From Riptortus pedestris (taxonomy: Eukaryota > Arthropoda > Insecta > Hemiptera > Alydidae): 64,000 nt of DNA. Made by a program: the position numbers and the translations under genes. Under the pieces are notes generated by a model that had not been told where the DNA came from, searched no databases, and saw only the letters and a program-made list of their open reading frames with translations. Where the stretch lies: contig CM032228.1 in NCBI GenBank assembly GCA_019009955.1, positions 126,136,001 to 126,200,000 of the forward strand, read 5' to 3'. Positions 22,740 to 35,599 of this stretch are shown here, in pieces (the stretch's first letter is position 1; each line of letters begins with the position of its first letter).

Positions 22740-22866
22740 TTTAAAATAAGATTGATTCTATGGAATGTTTTGATCCGATACATAAAAAAGGAGATATTTC
22801 GAAGTTTCTCCTCGTAACCCCCCCCCCTTCCACTGATCCGATTTCAGCCGTTAACGAACTTGGCCT
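22740..22866 (-). mobile_element. Helentron-like internal fragment
   Basis: AATAAGATTGATTCTATGG, GATCCGATACATAAAAAAGG and CCGATTTCAGCCGTTAACG follow family order, with the C-rich tract at 22818-22828. Confidence 0.7.
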
Positions 22867-23698
22867 TTATTGAAATGATGATGGTCATTGCATTTCCAAC
22901 GGTGGACAATCGATCTCTGAATATACAGTTTCTTCCTCGCCATCTGTTATTAAAGTATGTCTGGTGAATTTTAAGGCCCAAGCGTTTTTAAATAATATTT
23001 TCTGTGCATTGCGAATCTACCTGTCTTGTTCACACTCTACACGAACACACTCTAATTTTTTAAAAAAAATAATATTAATGAATGGATATGTAGTACAAGT
23101 ACTTAGAAAAAAAGTCTTTCCCCTTCATAAGCATTTATCGATTAGTAAGCTCATTGAAAAGTAGCTCTTGTCTCTGTCAACAGTGAGTTAGGTCTGAAGA
23201 TGGAAGTGGGGGCATTGAGCGTGCTTAGCTCTCAATAAATTGCTGTATAGCAGAGAAACCATTTCCTGGATTCAGGTGGTCGTTTCCCTTCACACCTAAC
23301 ACCATGAATAAATAATTCGGCTCTGTTAGTATAGTGTCTATGTCTGGGTAGCCTTATAATTGACAGGCGAATAAACTCTGCAGAATTTGAAATAGGCAAA
23401 GACGTCTATTGGGATCTAATCGTATGAATACCATTATTGCATAATTAGTTAACAATTTCATTTTTACTTTTTATATATCAGGGATGATTTATTGTCTTCT
23501 AATATTATAATAAACATGCAATATAACGTAACATAAATGAATAGGTATTTGTTTATATTATATAAGATACAGAATAAATAACCGATGGATTTAATCTGAT
23601 TAATATATTATCTTATGATTAGTATTATTGTACGATTCTGATATGTGTAGTGGAGCTAAGGCATGAAACACGTTATGAGGTCTAAGTAATCATCTTAT
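22867..23698. other. Non-coding, nothing recognised
   Basis: No sustained coding frame. The frame 22964-23164 has no recognisable motif. Confidence 0.35.
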
Positions 23699-23830
23699 TT
23701 GCAGATTTCCCTTGAGGGAAATAAGCTATTGTGGTTGTAATCATGACGTTATTTCCGAAAAATATCCTCAATTGTCCATTGATTCTACCTAGGAAATGAC
23801 GAGAATGAGGTTTGTTCAAATTTGATTTAG
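23699..23830 (+). mobile_element. Helentron-like 5' fragment
   Basis: GCAGATTTCCCTTGAGGG opens the fragment, and GTCCATTGATTCTACC and GACGAGAATGAGGTTTG follow at the family spacing. The copy breaks off where the (TA)n tract would start. Confidence 0.75.
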
Positions 23831-24294
23831 AATTGAGTTTTAAAATATTGTAAACTTGTATTTTTTCTTCTCATTTCATTATTTTATTTTAAAATATTCC
23901 TACATGCTCAGGCTGTATATATAAAATGATGTAGAATACAAAAAAATAAACTAAATAATTTCTTAGCTAAGTTATAGAAGTAGAAAAATAAAACTTATTT
24001 ATAATAAAACAAGAATAAAACTAAGGAGAGCTGACAAGGGCATCGTTTTTAATTTGGAAACTTATTTCTCTAAGCCCTTGTAGGGAGAGCCTGAAATAGC
24101 GGCTGCAATTACTTTAATGGAATCTCTAATTCAATTTGAATTCCCCTTCCTGTGCATTAATTATCAGGAGAGAGAAGGAATCAGGGGCAGCTATGTTCCA
24201 CTGCCTAGTAATCGCTGCCTTTTAGGGCCTCATTTCCTCCTGAGGTCCTCTCTCTTACAACTCCAAGCCAAGTGATAGCCCAGTATATATAAAT
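23831..24294. other. Unannotated stretch with a less AT-rich island
   Basis: 24030-24280 is clearly less AT-rich than its surroundings and has no open frame. It contains TCTAATTCAATTTGAATTCC, a homeodomain-type palindromic A/T core. A regulatory element is possible but unproven. Confidence 0.2.
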
Positions 24295-24819
24295 ATACAC
24301 TCTATTTCAAAGTCATAATTAGATGATTAGAACTGAGGTGTAACTAAAGGCTGAAACCAATTACAAACGCAGACTAAATGTTTGAGCTACAAATAATAAT
24401 CTCAGATCATCAATAATTTAACAAGATTGGTTGTATAACACTATAACTTTTTTCGACAATGCTCATAATGACGGAAATATTTTGAATTATGCAATCGTCC
24501 TTTTCTAAATCCGTGTTGTATTAGTGCTGCATTAAACGGTTAGATATCGAGCATGGTAATGGTCAAATAAACATTTTCGAGTTAAGAACGTAAAGTCTTA
24601 ATTGATAGCGTTATCACATAACGTATTTGCATGTATCTCACAGTAAACGTTCAATGAAAACAATATTTTGTATTTATGCTTCGAATAAGGTGGTTCAGAC
24701 AACACAAATTATTGTTGATATGAGATAAGTAGTGTGGGCTTACTGAAATTAAAAAATGCAAATATCTCCGTCAATTTGACAATAAGATTGGTTCTATCTA
24801 ATTATTTATAATACTGAAG
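24295..24819 (-). mobile_element. Helentron-like copy, diverged subfamily
   Basis: Shares AGGCTGAAACCAATTAC and TCGACAATGCTCATAATGAC with 19635-20010, and ATTGATAGCGTTATCAC with 22166-22400. It ends near 24810, at the dispersed repeat. No clean terminus. Confidence 0.6.
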
Positions 24820-24965
24820 AAGGTTACGAGGTTAAATATGGACTGAAAAGACTCTTCAGGGGTCACAATTAAGGCACACCAAGGCTCAGCCTTTTATTAA
24901 TACAATTGGTAATTTTAAAGGGGGTGGCACGGGAACTTGGGACACCCTGTATACATATTAACAGA
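24820..24965 (+). repeat. Dispersed repeat, partner of 22560-22705
   Basis: GGACTGAAAAGACTCTTCAG, GGGGTCACAATTAAGGCAC and GGACACCCTGTATACATATT match the first copy in order. In both places it borders Helentron-like sequence, so it may be an interior segment of a longer subfamily. Confidence 0.7.
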
Positions 24966-25512
24966 AATATTTAGATTTTTCAGTTTTTAGCCTTCAGTAA
25001 GGCCTCTCCTACTCATGTAGTATTAAAAATAAGCTGATATATCAGAATCTCTTTATTCTAAGCTTAAATCCAAAATATTGTTTTCAAGAGACCTTTATTA
25101 TGGGAGATAATGCAAATTCGTCGTGGAATGACGTCATCAATTAAGATTTTACGTTCTTGTCTCGAAAATGTTCACTTGATCTATACTACACTCCATATTT
25201 AATCATTTCAGTCAATACTAAAGATCATATTCATTATTGGCTGAATTATGATAAGGAATAGGGGAGTTTAGAAGGGGGCATTCAAAATATCATCATCATT
25301 ATGTGTTGGATCGTAAAATTTTATAAAGCCAATCTTGTTAAACTATTGATGTTCTAGAATTATTGTTCTATACATTTTCTCTTAACTCGAATATTCAGGA
25401 AGTTAGTAGTACTATCTTGATTTCAGTCAGAACAGGTGGAATGACGAGAATTTCATAGCATGCGGGAAAGTTGCTTAGTTTACGCAGCCCCTCTGTGACA
25501 GACGTTTATGAT
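24966..25512 (+). mobile_element. Helentron-like copy, diverged subfamily, 3' end present
   Basis: Ends with GGGAAAGTTGCTTAG, the hairpin region (ACGCAGCCCCTCTGTG) and GACAGACGTTTA. The interior has ATGTGTTGGATCGTAAAATT and an imperfect G-tract. No (TA)n tract. Confidence 0.65.
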
Positions 25513-26469
25513 TACCTGTACACTTGTAAAAACTTTATTGTTGGCAAAAGGCTGAAGATTAATTGATGAAAAACCAATGAAAGGCTTTTCCTCCATCTTG
25601 TAAGTCTTATCGCAACCACTTCGGTGACAAGACCGAATTATAATGTAGAACACTTAAAAGGCGTCATGAAGGACGGTGAAACGGGTAGAGTGAGAAATAT
25701 ATAAGTGCTATTTCATGTGCTTTCAATGAAGATTGGATTGTGACCACATTTTGGCGATATAAATAATTTATTTATACCCTTGCATTTCGTCTAACGCCTA
25801 AATGTATTGTTCATACCCAACTATATATTCTAAACATATATGCTGTGTATATGTTTCCACGTATCGACTGTAATTCCTTCTCCCTCTACACCTTCCTAAG
25901 AAGAATAACAAGCGCTTTACTATAGATTCTAAACACGTTAGCGGACAATTGTGTTTTGTGTTGAAAATGTAGGGATTATTCTTGCATTTATGAATTGAAT
26001 TCTTATTTTTCAACCAATAAACATTTCTATTTTTTTTCTGCCAACGACGAGCAACACAGCTCATATAATTTCTATCATTTTCATTTGGCACCCAAAAAAA
26101 ACTAAGAACAAAAAGTTTTATTCCAGGCAAAAATTCGTAGCTCTAAAATGCTAACGGCAATCCATAGACCGGATAAGAACTATGCCTGACTATTGCAGTC
26201 TTTTCAATAATTGAAACTTTCATTTTATATAACTGTTTAATAAATTATAATTGGCAACAAAATTGACTTTGTTGAAATGGCTGCATATTTAGTTCCAGTA
26301 ACGGTGGCTTAAATTAAAACAACGGCGTTAGAAAGTCAGCTTAAAGATGAGAGGTCCAGAATTTTTTTCTATTTTTTTTTTTTTTATAGAAAACACGTTT
26401 TTTGAAATGTGAATATTTAGAAGAATTAGACAGACAGAGAAATATTGTTTGACAAAAGATACATTCTAA
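25513..26469. other. Non-coding with one unrecognised frame
   Basis: A minus-strand frame at 25798-26130 encodes about 110 residues, Cys- and basic-rich, with no motif I know. An AATAAA lies shortly downstream. Composition is close to that of chance AT-rich frames, so it is not called as a gene. Confidence 0.3.
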
Positions 26470-26535
26470 ACTCATATTATTATTATTATTTATTAACGTC
26501 CACTTTTTGCAACTAAGGCTAATTGGGACGTGTAG
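26470..26535 (-). mobile_element. SINE 3' fragment
   Basis: (TTA)n, TTATTAACGTCCACTTTTTG and AAGGCTAATTGGGACG match the tail side of 8770-8996. Confidence 0.75.
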
Positions 26536-29500
26536 AAGATAAATAGATCATCTATGTTCTAACATAGATCTACAGTTTGAAGTGGAATTTGGAAACAAAT
26601 GTTTTCGTTTTTCTGGGATTAAAAATAACAAATGTATGATACAGCAGAGCCAATGCACCATTTACAAAAGTATTATTATTACTATGTTATTCTCAAATTA
26701 TTCTTACCTCAAATTTAAATATTTTTTCAAGCCCAATATATAAAAAAACAGTAAAAATGAAGTTTTATACATAAAAAAACGAACTTTTTATTCTAAATTT
26801 TCGGATTTTATGAAAAAAAGAAAATTGTTATGCTGACGAACATATATATTTTGATCTAAATTAATAGCATGTTCATATGTAATGATTTCCATTATGAAAA
26901 TGTGCAAATATCATCACAATATGGAGTTGTAGAGTATTTCCTTAATAAGAAGATGTTTAATTTTTTTTTTGCCTGATGACGCAAGCAATGTAACGATGAT
27001 AGCACTTCAGTCCCAATCCCAATAAATTTATACTTTCTGGTGAAATTTAGAAGATACCCATTATAAGACAACTTTTTTTTAATTTGTAAAGTACAAGACT
27101 AGAACCTTATATATTGAAATAATCTTCTTCTTTTTACTGATGAAATAAGGAATTTTTAATTTAAGTAAACTTTTTTAAGGGAAAGCAGTGAATTTCACTC
27201 GAGTCATATTTCGCAGAATTCCGAGTTTTCCTTTATTCATTAGAGGGTGCTATTTGTTGCAGTGATTTTCCTTATGAAATATATTTAATACCTCCATCAC
27301 AGATAGTCTTAGCAGTACACAGCATTTCTATGTCCTATGCAGTTTTCAATATTTAAAGAAAAATGGATAATACTTATCTAGCTAAAATCAATCAATTGAA
27401 ACTTATGTATGCCAAAATTGGTAATCACATTTCTTCTTTTGAGACCATTTATTCAATATTATACAATTTATTATGGCAAGAAATACTAAATAAAAGCACT
27501 TTCTGTGGATTAGAATGTTTTATTTCGTACTTCATATAACCAAATCTTCAGGGGTAATTTCTTTTTCTATAGATTATTACGACCAATTTATAAACTCCTA
27601 AAGATATTTTCTTAGTTTCAATTTAATTGTGTTCATCATTCTATATATCTTTAAAAATATTTTAGCCGACTAATGGAACATTTCAGAAATCATGATGTCC
27701 TCATACCTGAGCCTAGTTTTTAGGATTGACTAGTTTTTAGGACAAATACCTTTACCAGTTTGATCATATTGAAGAATTGAGTATGAAACAAAAATCGCTT
27801 TGCTTCTTATTAAAATGTGTTAAAAAACATCTTTCAATGGAAATCTCATTATTAATATACTTTGGATAATTTGATTTTTGGTTAAATTGTGGCGTCATGA
27901 ATTTGGGCAACTCCAAAAACCATATCTTAATATTTAAATTGCAAAAGAGAGCAATAAGATTTATGTATACCAGGAAATCAAAAGACTCCTGACGTCCACT
28001 CTTTAATGAGCCAAAAATAATGACATTTCCCTCAATGTACGAAACGATATTTCAAAAATAATGTAATTTATAATCCTAAAACAAGATACAAAAATATTCA
28101 AACCTCTAACCACAAACATAAATATTACGAGAAAAGCGTATAATTTTCAGGAGTACAATTCGTTTACGTTCTGCTCGAATGTATTAAATCTATTAAAAAA
28201 TACTCTTTTTTTAAAAATAAACTAAAGAATTACATGTAGGTATGAATGATGGTTTTATACAACTGGTGAATACTTTCAAAAATGTTCAATTATTAAATAA
28301 AACTACAAAATATTTGCCATAAATACATACATTGTGTCTTTAAGGTGGGTCGAGTTTCTCATCATTTATAAAGCTAGTCATCCTTTAATAAATTCGCATG
28401 TCAATAAATATATGTTACATATTTAGAGTCGTGTTAAGATTGTTAACGAAACTAATTTATTATATATAATTATTTAAATTGATGAATTTTATACTATTTA
28501 TACTTAGAATTTGACCTAATTTTACAACGAATGTGTTATATATAAGTATAAATGTAATAAAATAATTGGTAAAGAATTTAATCAACATAATATTAGAAAA
28601 TTGTTTACAAAAACAAAAGATTTTGACCTATCCTTTTATGTTATGATAACGTTTAATGGACCTGAACACATTTCATTTAATTTCTATAAGTGTACACGGT
28701 TAACTCAAAAATACAATTTATTTCCAATAACTGACGGTTGAGCCATTTACATCCTTGAATCGAAAATGGAACCTTTTTAGAAAACTGCTTTCAGAAAACA
28801 TTAAAAAAAATACCTTTAGAGTTATCCATAATATTTAAATTTAGTTTTATCGACCTCTCTGAACCCGTAAGGTTTGTTACGATGGGTTTAAAGAGTAGGT
28901 CGCTGGAATAATTTTTTTTTTTTTGTTCTGTCTTTAACCAAGTACATTGTACATATAGATGTATGCCGAAACTAACAAAAAAAATTTAGGATTTCATAAA
29001 TTGAATGCTAAAATCATTTAAATGTAATGTGGTATATCAGACACGAACCATGTGAGACAAATATTCCATAAAATCCATGGAGACAAAAATTGTTTTTAAT
29101 TCTAGCCTTCCCATAAAACTTTGAAAATGTTCTTTTTTTATATTATATTTGTTTAGAGGAACTCTTAATATATGGAGATTTGACCATGAACTGAATCTGA
29201 CATTGCATTACATAAACCCATCACAAATGACCATTTATTTTTTATCCTGAATAATGCCAGCACAGAGCACATTAAGATTATTATTTATGAATACTTAAAT
29301 AAATAGTTTTTACCTTTCAATAGGGGTTTTATCCAATTTGGAGTTAAGTCACTATGTGCTCTCGTATTTTAATAGGTAACTAGATGACGCCGATGGATTT
29401 TTATAATAATATTCACAGCTCTTAACGTCGATACACTAATTAATATTACGGATGAATTTCGATCATAATTTCCCGTTAAATACACTTTTTGAGCATATTT

Positions 29501-30699
29501 TGATCGGCAGGGTCAAAATTCGACATCGGCTCTGCATGTATAAGGGTGACATCGTGAAAGATTAAAAGCAGTCATATGTCAGATACTCCTGACGAGATAC
29601 CTTGGTCCAGGACACCTCAGTAATCCTTCAACTTTAGCAGCCCACAGCCAGAATACTTTTCCCTTGCACTATCTCTCACAGCTGAGTCTGATAGAGAACT
29701 TCCATAAAAACAGCTAAATGCTTTAATTGTAATCTAGTTTAAGGAGAGATAAGTGCCCCCCTTTATATTACTAAAAGTTGCCTCTTAATTTTAATTTATA
29801 TTTATTATTGGCAAATATTTAATTATAAATAAATTTATATATATTTAAATTTTGACTAGAGTCAATTGTTGGTGAACCGTTCCTACATTCTTGTTAGTGA
29901 TTTGGTTGTGGGATTTATCATCTCTTACAGCTTCCACTGCCTATTGCCGCAGCCAGATCGGAACAACCATATAGAGCTATAGTAGAAAAACAAAATATCA
30001 ATTTCTATCAATTTCTATTAATCGGACTCGCCATTTTGAAAGAGAATAGCAAGAACTTAAAACACATTTGGACAGAATGCGTTTATTTTAATACGCTGAA
30101 CAAGAATTGCTCCTTTGTTTGTTTTTTCTTGAATTAATAAAAATAAGTAATAAAAGAAGACTCAAGTTGTGATTTCATTGGATATAGTACTTGAACTTTT
30201 CCTTAATAGAGAGATAGGATGCATCTGATTGTTCGATAGATAATGGGATATGATACAGAGATCCACTAAACCCGATATTGGAACTGTCTGTTCTTCTATT
30301 TACGTTCCTTCCATCCTTCTGGTTCTTATCCAGACCTATTTATATACAATGAGGGCCATTTATCGTACTATTTTTCTTCTCATGGCCATCATCTGTTCAC
30401 GTAGCGATTACATTAGTATTGTGGTCAATATAGCATCTGGGAAGTATACACCACTCTTGATTACCAGTTTAAACTTTGCTATTTGCGAGGCCCTACTGTT
30501 GATAGCTTTGTCATGCTCGCTAGAACAAATAATGTATCGAAACCAATTGTTCACTTGGAGATATTATATTAATTTGTAAGAATCCAGAAAGAATAATTCT
30601 TCAACTCGGCATAAATCTGGAAACAACTATTATATTGAGAATGCACATTATTATAATACGTTCATTCTGTATAATTGTGGCAACAACTATTAGATTGAT
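26536..30699. other. Long AT-rich non-coding stretch
   Basis: About 4 kb, the plainest part of the window. Poly-A/T runs are common. A hydrophobic plus-strand frame at 30250-30579 (about 109 residues) has no recognisable family motif or clear splice context. Confidence 0.4.
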
Positions 30700-31335
30700 T
30701 TGTAAGAAAGCTCATATCATACGTTCATTCAGGATGACAAACGAAACACTATTGACAAAATATTCAAGAAACGAGGCACGCACAGCCCAACAGAACCAAT
30801 CACGAAACGTCACGCTATCATGTACCTACACAGGACCTGGCACATAAAATTACTACCTTACTACAAAAAGAAGAACCCTACTCAATTTTCAGAAACAATA
30901 ACACAATTTACTTCGATAACAACGACATTTACAATATGAAGGGAGTAAACCAAACTAACATGTAGTTGCAATAACAAGTACATTGGACAAACTGGGAGGA
31001 GACTTAAACACGAATCACAGAACACCAACGCTCATTCAGACTAAACAAACGAGACTCTAACTTCGCCAACCATTTGAACGACCGCTGTCTCGACCCTACA
31101 AATATATCCGACACTATGAATCCCCTTCATTGACAAACAAAAGAACCTAGGTTGGACATACTAGAGAATATGGGGATTTACAAACAACGGACATTCAACG
31201 GAAACATTATTAACGAATAGCTCAACACTAACTCAGACACGATATTCAGACATTTGCAACTGCTTAAACGGAATAACAAACGAAAGACGACAATTAACGG
31301 ACACACGCTTGAATATCTGCAGGAGAAGTGACGAC
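30700..31335 (+). pseudogene. Penelope-like element remnant with GIY-YIG endonuclease
   Basis: Translating with several frame changes gives KNPTQFSETITQF-type linker sequence, then NNDIYNMKGV, KLTCSCNNKYIGQTGRRLK, TEHQRSFRLNKRDSNFANHL and LDILENMGIYKQRTF. The order, with paired cysteines before YIGQTGR and EHxxxFR...SNFAxHL after it, is that of the C-terminal GIY-YIG endonuclease of Penelope-like retroelements. In these elements the domain follows the reverse transcriptase. YIGQTGR is at 30979-30999. The reverse transcriptase itself is not recognisable upstream. At least two frameshifts and stops show it is dead. Confidence 0.8.
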
Positions 31336-32729
31336 GAACTATTATGAAGGCTGGAGTTGCGTGGAGCAGATGATTGGAGGTGGCCATCTTGATCCATGTT
31401 ATTACCATAATGAATGCTCTGAAAGAAGGTGCTCTTAAACATGTATTTGAAGAAATGTTAACTTGTTACGGATTACACCAGATGAAGCCCCGAGGGTGTT
31501 GTGATACATGTAGAGTGAAAAATTAATAAACTAATTTCCTTAGACAAGTAATTTATTCATTGACCAAAGGGTTTCCCACATGAGTAATATTTGAATTGAC
31601 GATCTCTATGTAGCATGGGCCAATTATGATAATGCAACATTCAAACTTTTTTTTCTTGTTTTTAAATCTAGTGAGACAATATTCTAAAACGCTGACAATA
31701 TTCTTGCATATGAAATACTTTTTGACATAGTTCATATCCTACAGACATCCAGTTAGACCTCTCCAATCAAATGGTTAGAGGGAGTCTAAGTTTGGTGGCT
31801 AGACTAAAAAGTACTTTCTATAGATCTTGGTAACCTATCCTTGCATCAACCGTTCTTTTCCTTCCTGGGGAAGGTAATATCTTGTGTTATCTGGCGAGAA
31901 ATGCTCGGTCTATATCTACCTATATTCGTAATGATTGTTGTGTGTTCATGTTTTTCCTTGTCGTTCTTGAGTGCCAAATGTGAAGATAAAGATTGGAGGA
32001 TCACTGCGATGAAATTTATTTCATCCTTATATAATAATATCAAACATTTTTTTAATAAACCTCTCAAAGTAAACTTTACTTACGTTCTTAGAAGAACTTT
32101 TTTCGCCTTTACAAGCTAAAAATGTTATTTTCAGAAGTAAGGACGTCCACTTTCAATTTCTTTGATACAAAGTTTATGTAAATGTTGTTTTTTTCTCAAA
32201 TACCTTAAAATTTGGACTGTTCTCTGGAACACTTTTACGCCAAAGAAAACGCCAGGCTTGTTACGAAACGTCTAGGTTTAGTGAAAAGACTAACATGTAC
32301 ACATACCATGGTCTATGATACTTACTATTCTAATCAGAATATTAACTTCCTTAAATTATGATATATTTACATATATCATTCTAATTTTACGTACAATGTG
32401 TTATTTTTCATGATCATCAGGATTTCATTATTACACATTCAGAGCCGAAATGTATTTGGAATATAACCATTTATTAATCCAATACTCCATCTTACTCCCA
32501 AAAAATATACATTTTCCTTTTATTCATTATATTTAGATATTATCTTTAATTCAGTATCTTTTATATATTCAACAACTGTTTTCCTTCAAGTGACTCTAAG
32601 GATTAAAAATAATAGGGCTCTTAAATGCAGTAAATGATTGAGTACTATTCCCATTGTGCTCTTTAATTACTACCAAAGCCCCTAAACATTCTATAGAATG
32701 CTTTAAGGACTCTTTTTTAAGGAGAATTT
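31336..32729. other. Non-coding, nothing firm
   Basis: May include the 3' flank of the Penelope-like remnant up to about 31540. A plus-strand frame at 31841-32119 has a hydrophobic segment but no family signature. Confidence 0.3.
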
Positions 32730-33274
32730 GTTGTTGTTGTTGTATAGGGTTTAAGGGCGAAAAACTCCCAGGTTATCATCGCCCTGTAATATTTATAATT
32801 CACATTTTGGTATCCTCATCCATATCGCCATTTTAACAATATAAACGAGGATACGAGCAATTGCACTTTAAATTTCTTTGTATAAACTCGTGTTTTTTTA
32901 CAAAATTAAACAATTTATCGAGTTCTTTCGGGTCATCTCCAAGGGCCACTTCTATACTATTGGAAATATTGTATTTGTTTCTAATATCTGTATACTTATG
33001 GCATTCCATTAATATGTGATATATAGTCAGTTCTGTGTTACATTTCTCACAAATCGGGAGTTGATCTTTTGTCATAAGATAGCCATGCGTAAGTCGTGTG
33101 TGCCCAATTCGGAGTCTTCCTAATACAACCTCATCTCTTCTGTTGTCTCTTGTCGAATATTTCCATGGGCGGATGGTGGTTTTAATAGTTTTTAATTTAT
33201 TGTTCTGGGTTTCATTCCACATGTGTTGCCAGTTTTTATTAATTTCTTCTTTGAGTGGTTGGTAGAGTTCTGCA
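32730..33274 (-). mobile_element. 5'-truncated jockey-like LINE with target-site duplication
   Basis: The minus frame down to 32833 encodes FSAELYQPLKEEINKNWQHM, RRDEVVLGRLRIGHTRLTH, LPICEKCNTELTIYHILMEC and a stop. This is the C-terminal CxxC...H...C module of jockey-type ORF2. The 3' UTR contains a hairpin GGGCGATGATAACC...GGTTTTTCGCCC-like segment (GGGCGA/TCGCCC pairing) and a CAA-repeat tail. GAGAATTTG occurs on both sides (32722-32730 and 33275-33283), a likely 8-9 bp target duplication. About 545 bp long; reverse transcriptase missing. The 129-residue frame has no internal stop, so the insertion is fairly young. Confidence 0.85.
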
Positions 33275-33283
33275 GAGAATTTG

Positions 33284-33535
33284 AATAATTATTACATTAG
33301 TTATTTAATTGTTTTGATACATTTTTGGAAGATCACAAGAAATAAATCGTAACCTTTTACTGTAATTCATAAAATATTTAACCAAACAAGAGTACATGTC
33401 AGTAAATGTTAAAAAAATTATAACATTATGTAATGACTATTTTTACTGCTTAATCTAAGCAAATTTCCCAAATGCAGATATATCACACTATTGATATCTG
33501 AACGTAAATTGTTCTAAGTATAAATCCGCCTAATA
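33284..33535. other. Non-coding, nothing recognised
   Basis: AT-rich gap. Confidence 0.4.
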
Positions 33536-34150
33536 GAAGTGGGGGTTTACTGTAGGCTAGAACTGAAGGGTTATAAAGGAAACCTATAATGAAAAATTGC
33601 TATATTTCATTTTGTATTGGTATATGCAAATAACAGGTGTTTATTTTGTTACTTAGAGTAACTTTTGTTGTATAACAAAGTACAAACGAGTTATATAATA
33701 AAAACTACAGCGGGAGTCGAACAATTTTATTGGTACACATTAAAATGTTTTTAATAAAGGCATACAAATGATGTTATGTTCTTTTCGACTTATAAAAATC
33801 GAAAATATAAGAGCATTTGGACTCCCATTTACTAATATGTATAAACTTTTATGTATATAAGTATGCTCGGATGGGTTTTTGGCAGGAAATATGTACATAG
33901 TAGATGATATTTAATTATAACAAATGATGATGATGATTTAAATTATTCACCGTGAATCGAACAGTGTAGAGGGACTTATTTTCCTTTATTCTTCAAAACT
34001 AAAATTTTTATTCTATAAGACCCTTGTCCGACCCTCACGGGAAAACAATGCGCCCATACGGGAAGTGTAGTTGTAAACATTGAAGCCTTGCCAAAGAGAA
34101 AAGAAAAAAAAAAACCATCATCATTCAGCCTCAAATGGTTTCCCAAAACA
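33536..34150 (+). mobile_element. Helitron fragment related to 57708-60116
   Basis: 33536-33740 matches one unit of the 285-bp tandem array at 57870-58680 (GGTGTTTATTTTGTTACTTA, TACAGCGGGAGTCGAACA). The stretch to 34150 ends with CATCATTCAGCCTCAAATGG, which resembles the sequence just before the Helitron 3' hairpin at 60060-60088. The hairpin and CTRR end are missing. Confidence 0.6.
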
Positions 34151-34194
34151 GCTGCCACCTATGACCTATGGGCTTTGTACTGCATCAAGGAAAA

Positions 34195-34323
34195 GGGACT
34201 TTTATTCATACATGGTTTGAAAGATACAATACTTTCTATGATTATGAATTATATGGACCATTACCTTATAAAAAAAAACATAGAATGTATCTGTCTTCCA
34301 AACCATGTATGAATAAAAGTTCC
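34195..34323. repeat. Fold-back hairpin, about 45-bp imperfect stem
   Basis: The left arm from 34195 (GGGACTTTTATTCATACATGG) and the inverse complement of the right arm ending at 34323 (GGAACTTTTATTCATACATG) match over about 26 bp almost perfectly. Pairing continues to ACTTTCTATG/CATAGAATGT after small bulges, leaving a loop of about 38 nt. It could be a small fold-back transposon or a structured RNA. Frames across it are artefacts. Confidence 0.8.
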
Positions 34324-35599
34324 TGTCTTGGCCTAAGCCTTCTGAATTAGAGGTGCTGGGATCAGACAAAGTAAATGATAATACCCAACTTGTTTTTGGT
34401 AATTTCGACACCAATTTCATTGAGGAGCTTTCCCATGGCTTATACTCAGAGTGTAAATACGTTAATTTCTCCAAGTGATTCTTACCTAGATCATTCATGT
34501 GTGTTTAGTTATATTGCATTAGAGGAGAATGTTCGAATGACCTGGGCCTAAGCGGTTATTCTGAACCATTAACCAACGACTGGCTTCCAATTACTGATTT
34601 GCAGGTGCCTCAGCTGTCAAATTGCTAATTCTCTTGTTCACTCTCTAATCCCTCAAAATCGAAATTATACCTTTTAATTTTTTAGAGAGTGCTTTATTTC
34701 ACCGATAACGTTGCGCAGTACTTTAACAGGTCATGATCGATGTACTATTACCGAGAAGGCATTAGTTATTTAATTACCTATGAAAATCTATTTCCCTTCA
34801 ACAGCATTTTTTTCAATTGATTACCCCATTGGGAACAGGTTAATAAATTTCTACATCAAACAATTTCCAGTTTTACAATCATTGAAATGAATATTTTAAA
34901 ACTTTAAAATGAATACTCTAAAATGAATGAAAATTTAATACATTCGTCAGGAAAGTTTCCAAATGAATATTTAAATACTTTAGGGACCTAAAACTTAGCC
35001 CTCAAATGAAGGTATTAAACAAAAATGAAAAATGGCAACAACAGTATTTTTCCGAAGGAGAAATAGTATTTTCTATCGAGGACTTTCCACAATTAGGAAT
35101 TGCTGTGACCATCATTTCATCATATTTGTTAAAATTTCTTAAATTAGATTCCATTAACTAATAATTGGTTTTTAAAATTAATTGTATATTTAATTACATA
35201 CAGAACCACATGAGAAGAAGCTGAAATAATGTTTGATGCACAGAACATTTAGAACTTGTCTTTAACACGTTACTTGAATAAGGCAACACGTTTGTACATA
35301 AAGGAACAATGTAAGGATTTAAAAATGTTCGAAGTATGTTAATAAATCCATCCAAATAACAAATCATTGCATTTGCGCTATGTAGAATAATGAAATTTCC
35401 TACGTGCTGAAATGTTCTTCTAATGACGTATTCTCAAACATAATTTTGTCTTTCTCTTTTAGTAGGAACACTATATTAAAAGTACTTAGCATTTTAGCAA
35501 GTCTTGGCAAATGCAATCACATATTATCTTAAAGTAATCTTTTCTTTTAGGGCTAGGCATGCTTCGTCTTAACTGTGTTTGTTTTGGATTCACGTGTGC
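34324..35599. other. AT-rich non-coding stretch
   Basis: Nothing recognised. Confidence 0.4.

Noticed and set aside
25798..26130. 110-residue minus-strand frame, Cys-rich and basic, with a nearby AATAAA.
   Set aside because: No motif, composition near that of chance frames, and the hexamer is common here. It would need a transcript.
30250..30579. Hydrophobic 109-residue plus-strand frame that might suggest a membrane receptor.
   Set aside because: Hydrophobic runs arise easily from T-rich DNA, and no receptor signature motif is seen.
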